A stretch of DNA of 64,000 nt, from positions 27,765,501-27,829,500 of the forward strand of contig JAJNNQ010000009.1 of the NCBI GenBank assembly GCA_027886175.1, read 5' to 3'. Under the pieces are notes generated by a model, which saw only the letters and a list, made by a program, of their open reading frames with translations, was not told the origin of the DNA and did no database searches. Both the position numbers and the translations under genes were made by a program. Below, one piece after another: positions 62,687 to 64,000 of this stretch; position 1 is the first letter of the stretch, and each line of letters opens with the position of its first letter. This DNA comes from Phylloscopus collybita (taxonomy: Eukaryota; Chordata; Aves; Passeriformes; Phylloscopidae).

Positions 62687-64000
62687 AGTTAGTTTATGCC
62701 ATGAGTTCTAGCTGAATTTTGATTTACTGAAGTGGCAGCATAATAGGTTCGGTAATTCCTGGCAAGCCACTTATTTAATGTACTTAGAGAGAAGGATAAA
62801 GAAAAGTACAGGCTTAACATTCAGCTTACATAAAAACAGAGCAAAGCCAGCTCAAAACCATTTCTCCATTTGAATGGTCTGAAACTTTTTATTTTAAAAC
62901 CAGAAAGATTTATGTTCAAATGCATTTCTGAAGAGATCGTAAGTGAAACAAAAAAAACTAATGAAGAATGTTATAAGTGATCTTATGAATTGTGGATCTA
63001 TTCTAGACAGCTGTAACTGCTCTTAGTCCAGAGAAATTTTGTCTGAAATATTTCACTTAGAGATGGCCTATTCTTAAAGGTTTGTTACAATAGACAGCTC
63101 TATAACACTAAATCCAGATACTGTTCTATCAATTTTTATTGCCACATGAACACTGAAAATAGCTGTTAAAAGTCATTTTGGGCTAATTTTTATTTCTCCT
63201 GGTTTTAATATCTACATTTCTTTCAGCTAGCATTTTAGCAGAGACCAGTTACTGACAACCCTGTACTTTCCCTTTCAGTTCAAAATCTTCTGGCAACAAA
63301 CTCAACCTCTTTGCTTCTTTTTCCTTGCTTCATTATTGTGCACAAGTCCTCAGCACTAAGTTATCTTAACTGCCTGTTTTTGATAACTTGATTTCACTTT
63401 CTAAATTTATTTTTTGCCATGCCAGATTGTTCCTAACATTCAGTGTTGTTTATTGTGATACATCTAGTAACAACATATTTAGCTAAAACAGATTGAGAAA
63501 TGTTATATTCCTGACCTAATATCACTGATATTTTAATTTTTCATATTATCAAAATGTTTACTGATGGCTTGCAGTAGAGGAATTTAGAAAATACAGGTAG
63601 GTCATTCACTCATAAGTAGAACTTAGCATTTCTTATGGAAATTGCACTATATAAATCAGATTTGCATTTTATCAGTTAAGGCTCATCTGTTTCATACTTT
63701 CCATGCTACATGCTGTCAAGCATTCATCAAGTGCTAAAGATGGCCAAAATGGCTAATCATAACTGCTAGCACAGACAAAAAATTAAGCAGATAATTTGTT
63801 GTGACCAGAGGGAGAGTTCAGGGTTTTCTTCTAAATTCTCCATGCATTCTCTTTTTTCGGTCATGCTATAACCACTTCTGTTTGTCTAGTCTGCCAGACT
63901 GTTAAAGCTAAAATGCTGAAGTTGGTAGTATGATAAAGTTGAATTGCTGCCTATAGTCATTTACTCAATTACTTGAAAAATTATGTTTATAAAATAGATT
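62683..64000. other. AT-rich DNA to window end, no gene recognised
   Basis: No repeat, open frame or motif that can be supported. Confidence 0.55.

Noticed and set aside
1..64000. tRNA, rRNA, CpG island or CRISPR features
   Set aside because: No B-box-like GGTTCGAATCC context, no rRNA core sequence, CpG too sparse for an island, and no spaced repeats.

Overview
No protein-coding gene, tRNA, rRNA, CRISPR array or bacterial-type signal can be supported in this window. It looks like AT-rich nuclear DNA of a bird, either a gene desert or the inside of a very large intron. The bird assignment rests on repeats: several 3' ends of CR1 LINEs with the CR1-type 8-bp tail, one CR1 reverse-transcriptase fragment, two LTR relics matching avian families I recall, and a small endogenous retrovirus whose primer-binding site is complementary to tRNA-Trp, as in the avian leukosis/Rous sarcoma group. 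CpG is scarce, and the open frames (up to 165 codons) behave like chance frames or repeat antisense.

Layout. 1-388: 3' part of an LTR cut by the window edge. 389-14393: unique-looking AT-rich DNA with two sense-strand CR1 3' ends (2893-3036, 3721-4173), an A30 run, a 44-nt homopurine tract, a 10-bp hairpin and one exon-like segment (12462-12526). 14394-14698: solo LTR on the minus strand with a near-perfect 6-bp target duplication. 18578-18680: CR1 reverse-transcriptase fragment on the minus strand. 21-28 kb: A/C-only tracts and a degraded CR1 next to an (AAAT)n array. 38958-39570: the best-defined element, a deleted provirus with a complete 5' LTR, tRNA-Trp primer site, short leader, stub of gag and truncated 3' LTR, inside a perfect 6-bp duplication (CACCAC). 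40-47 kb: further A/C tracts, a perfect 14-bp inverted repeat and an 89-nt homopurine tract. 52330-52825: ancient LTR relic. 53929-56027: an A/C tract and a 176-nt pure G/T tract in opposite sense, flanking about 1.8 kb of repeat-free sequence that may be a regulatory block. 60708-61350: minus-strand CR1. 62032-62290: truncated LTR. The rest is unannotated AT-rich DNA.

Nothing here reads as a new gene system. The observations most worth checking are the deleted tRNA-Trp-primed provirus with hairpins conserved in all LTR copies, the recurrent A/C-only tracts with their inverted G/T partner, the near-cruciform palindrome at 45.8 kb, and the candidate noncoding regulatory block at 54-55.3 kb.
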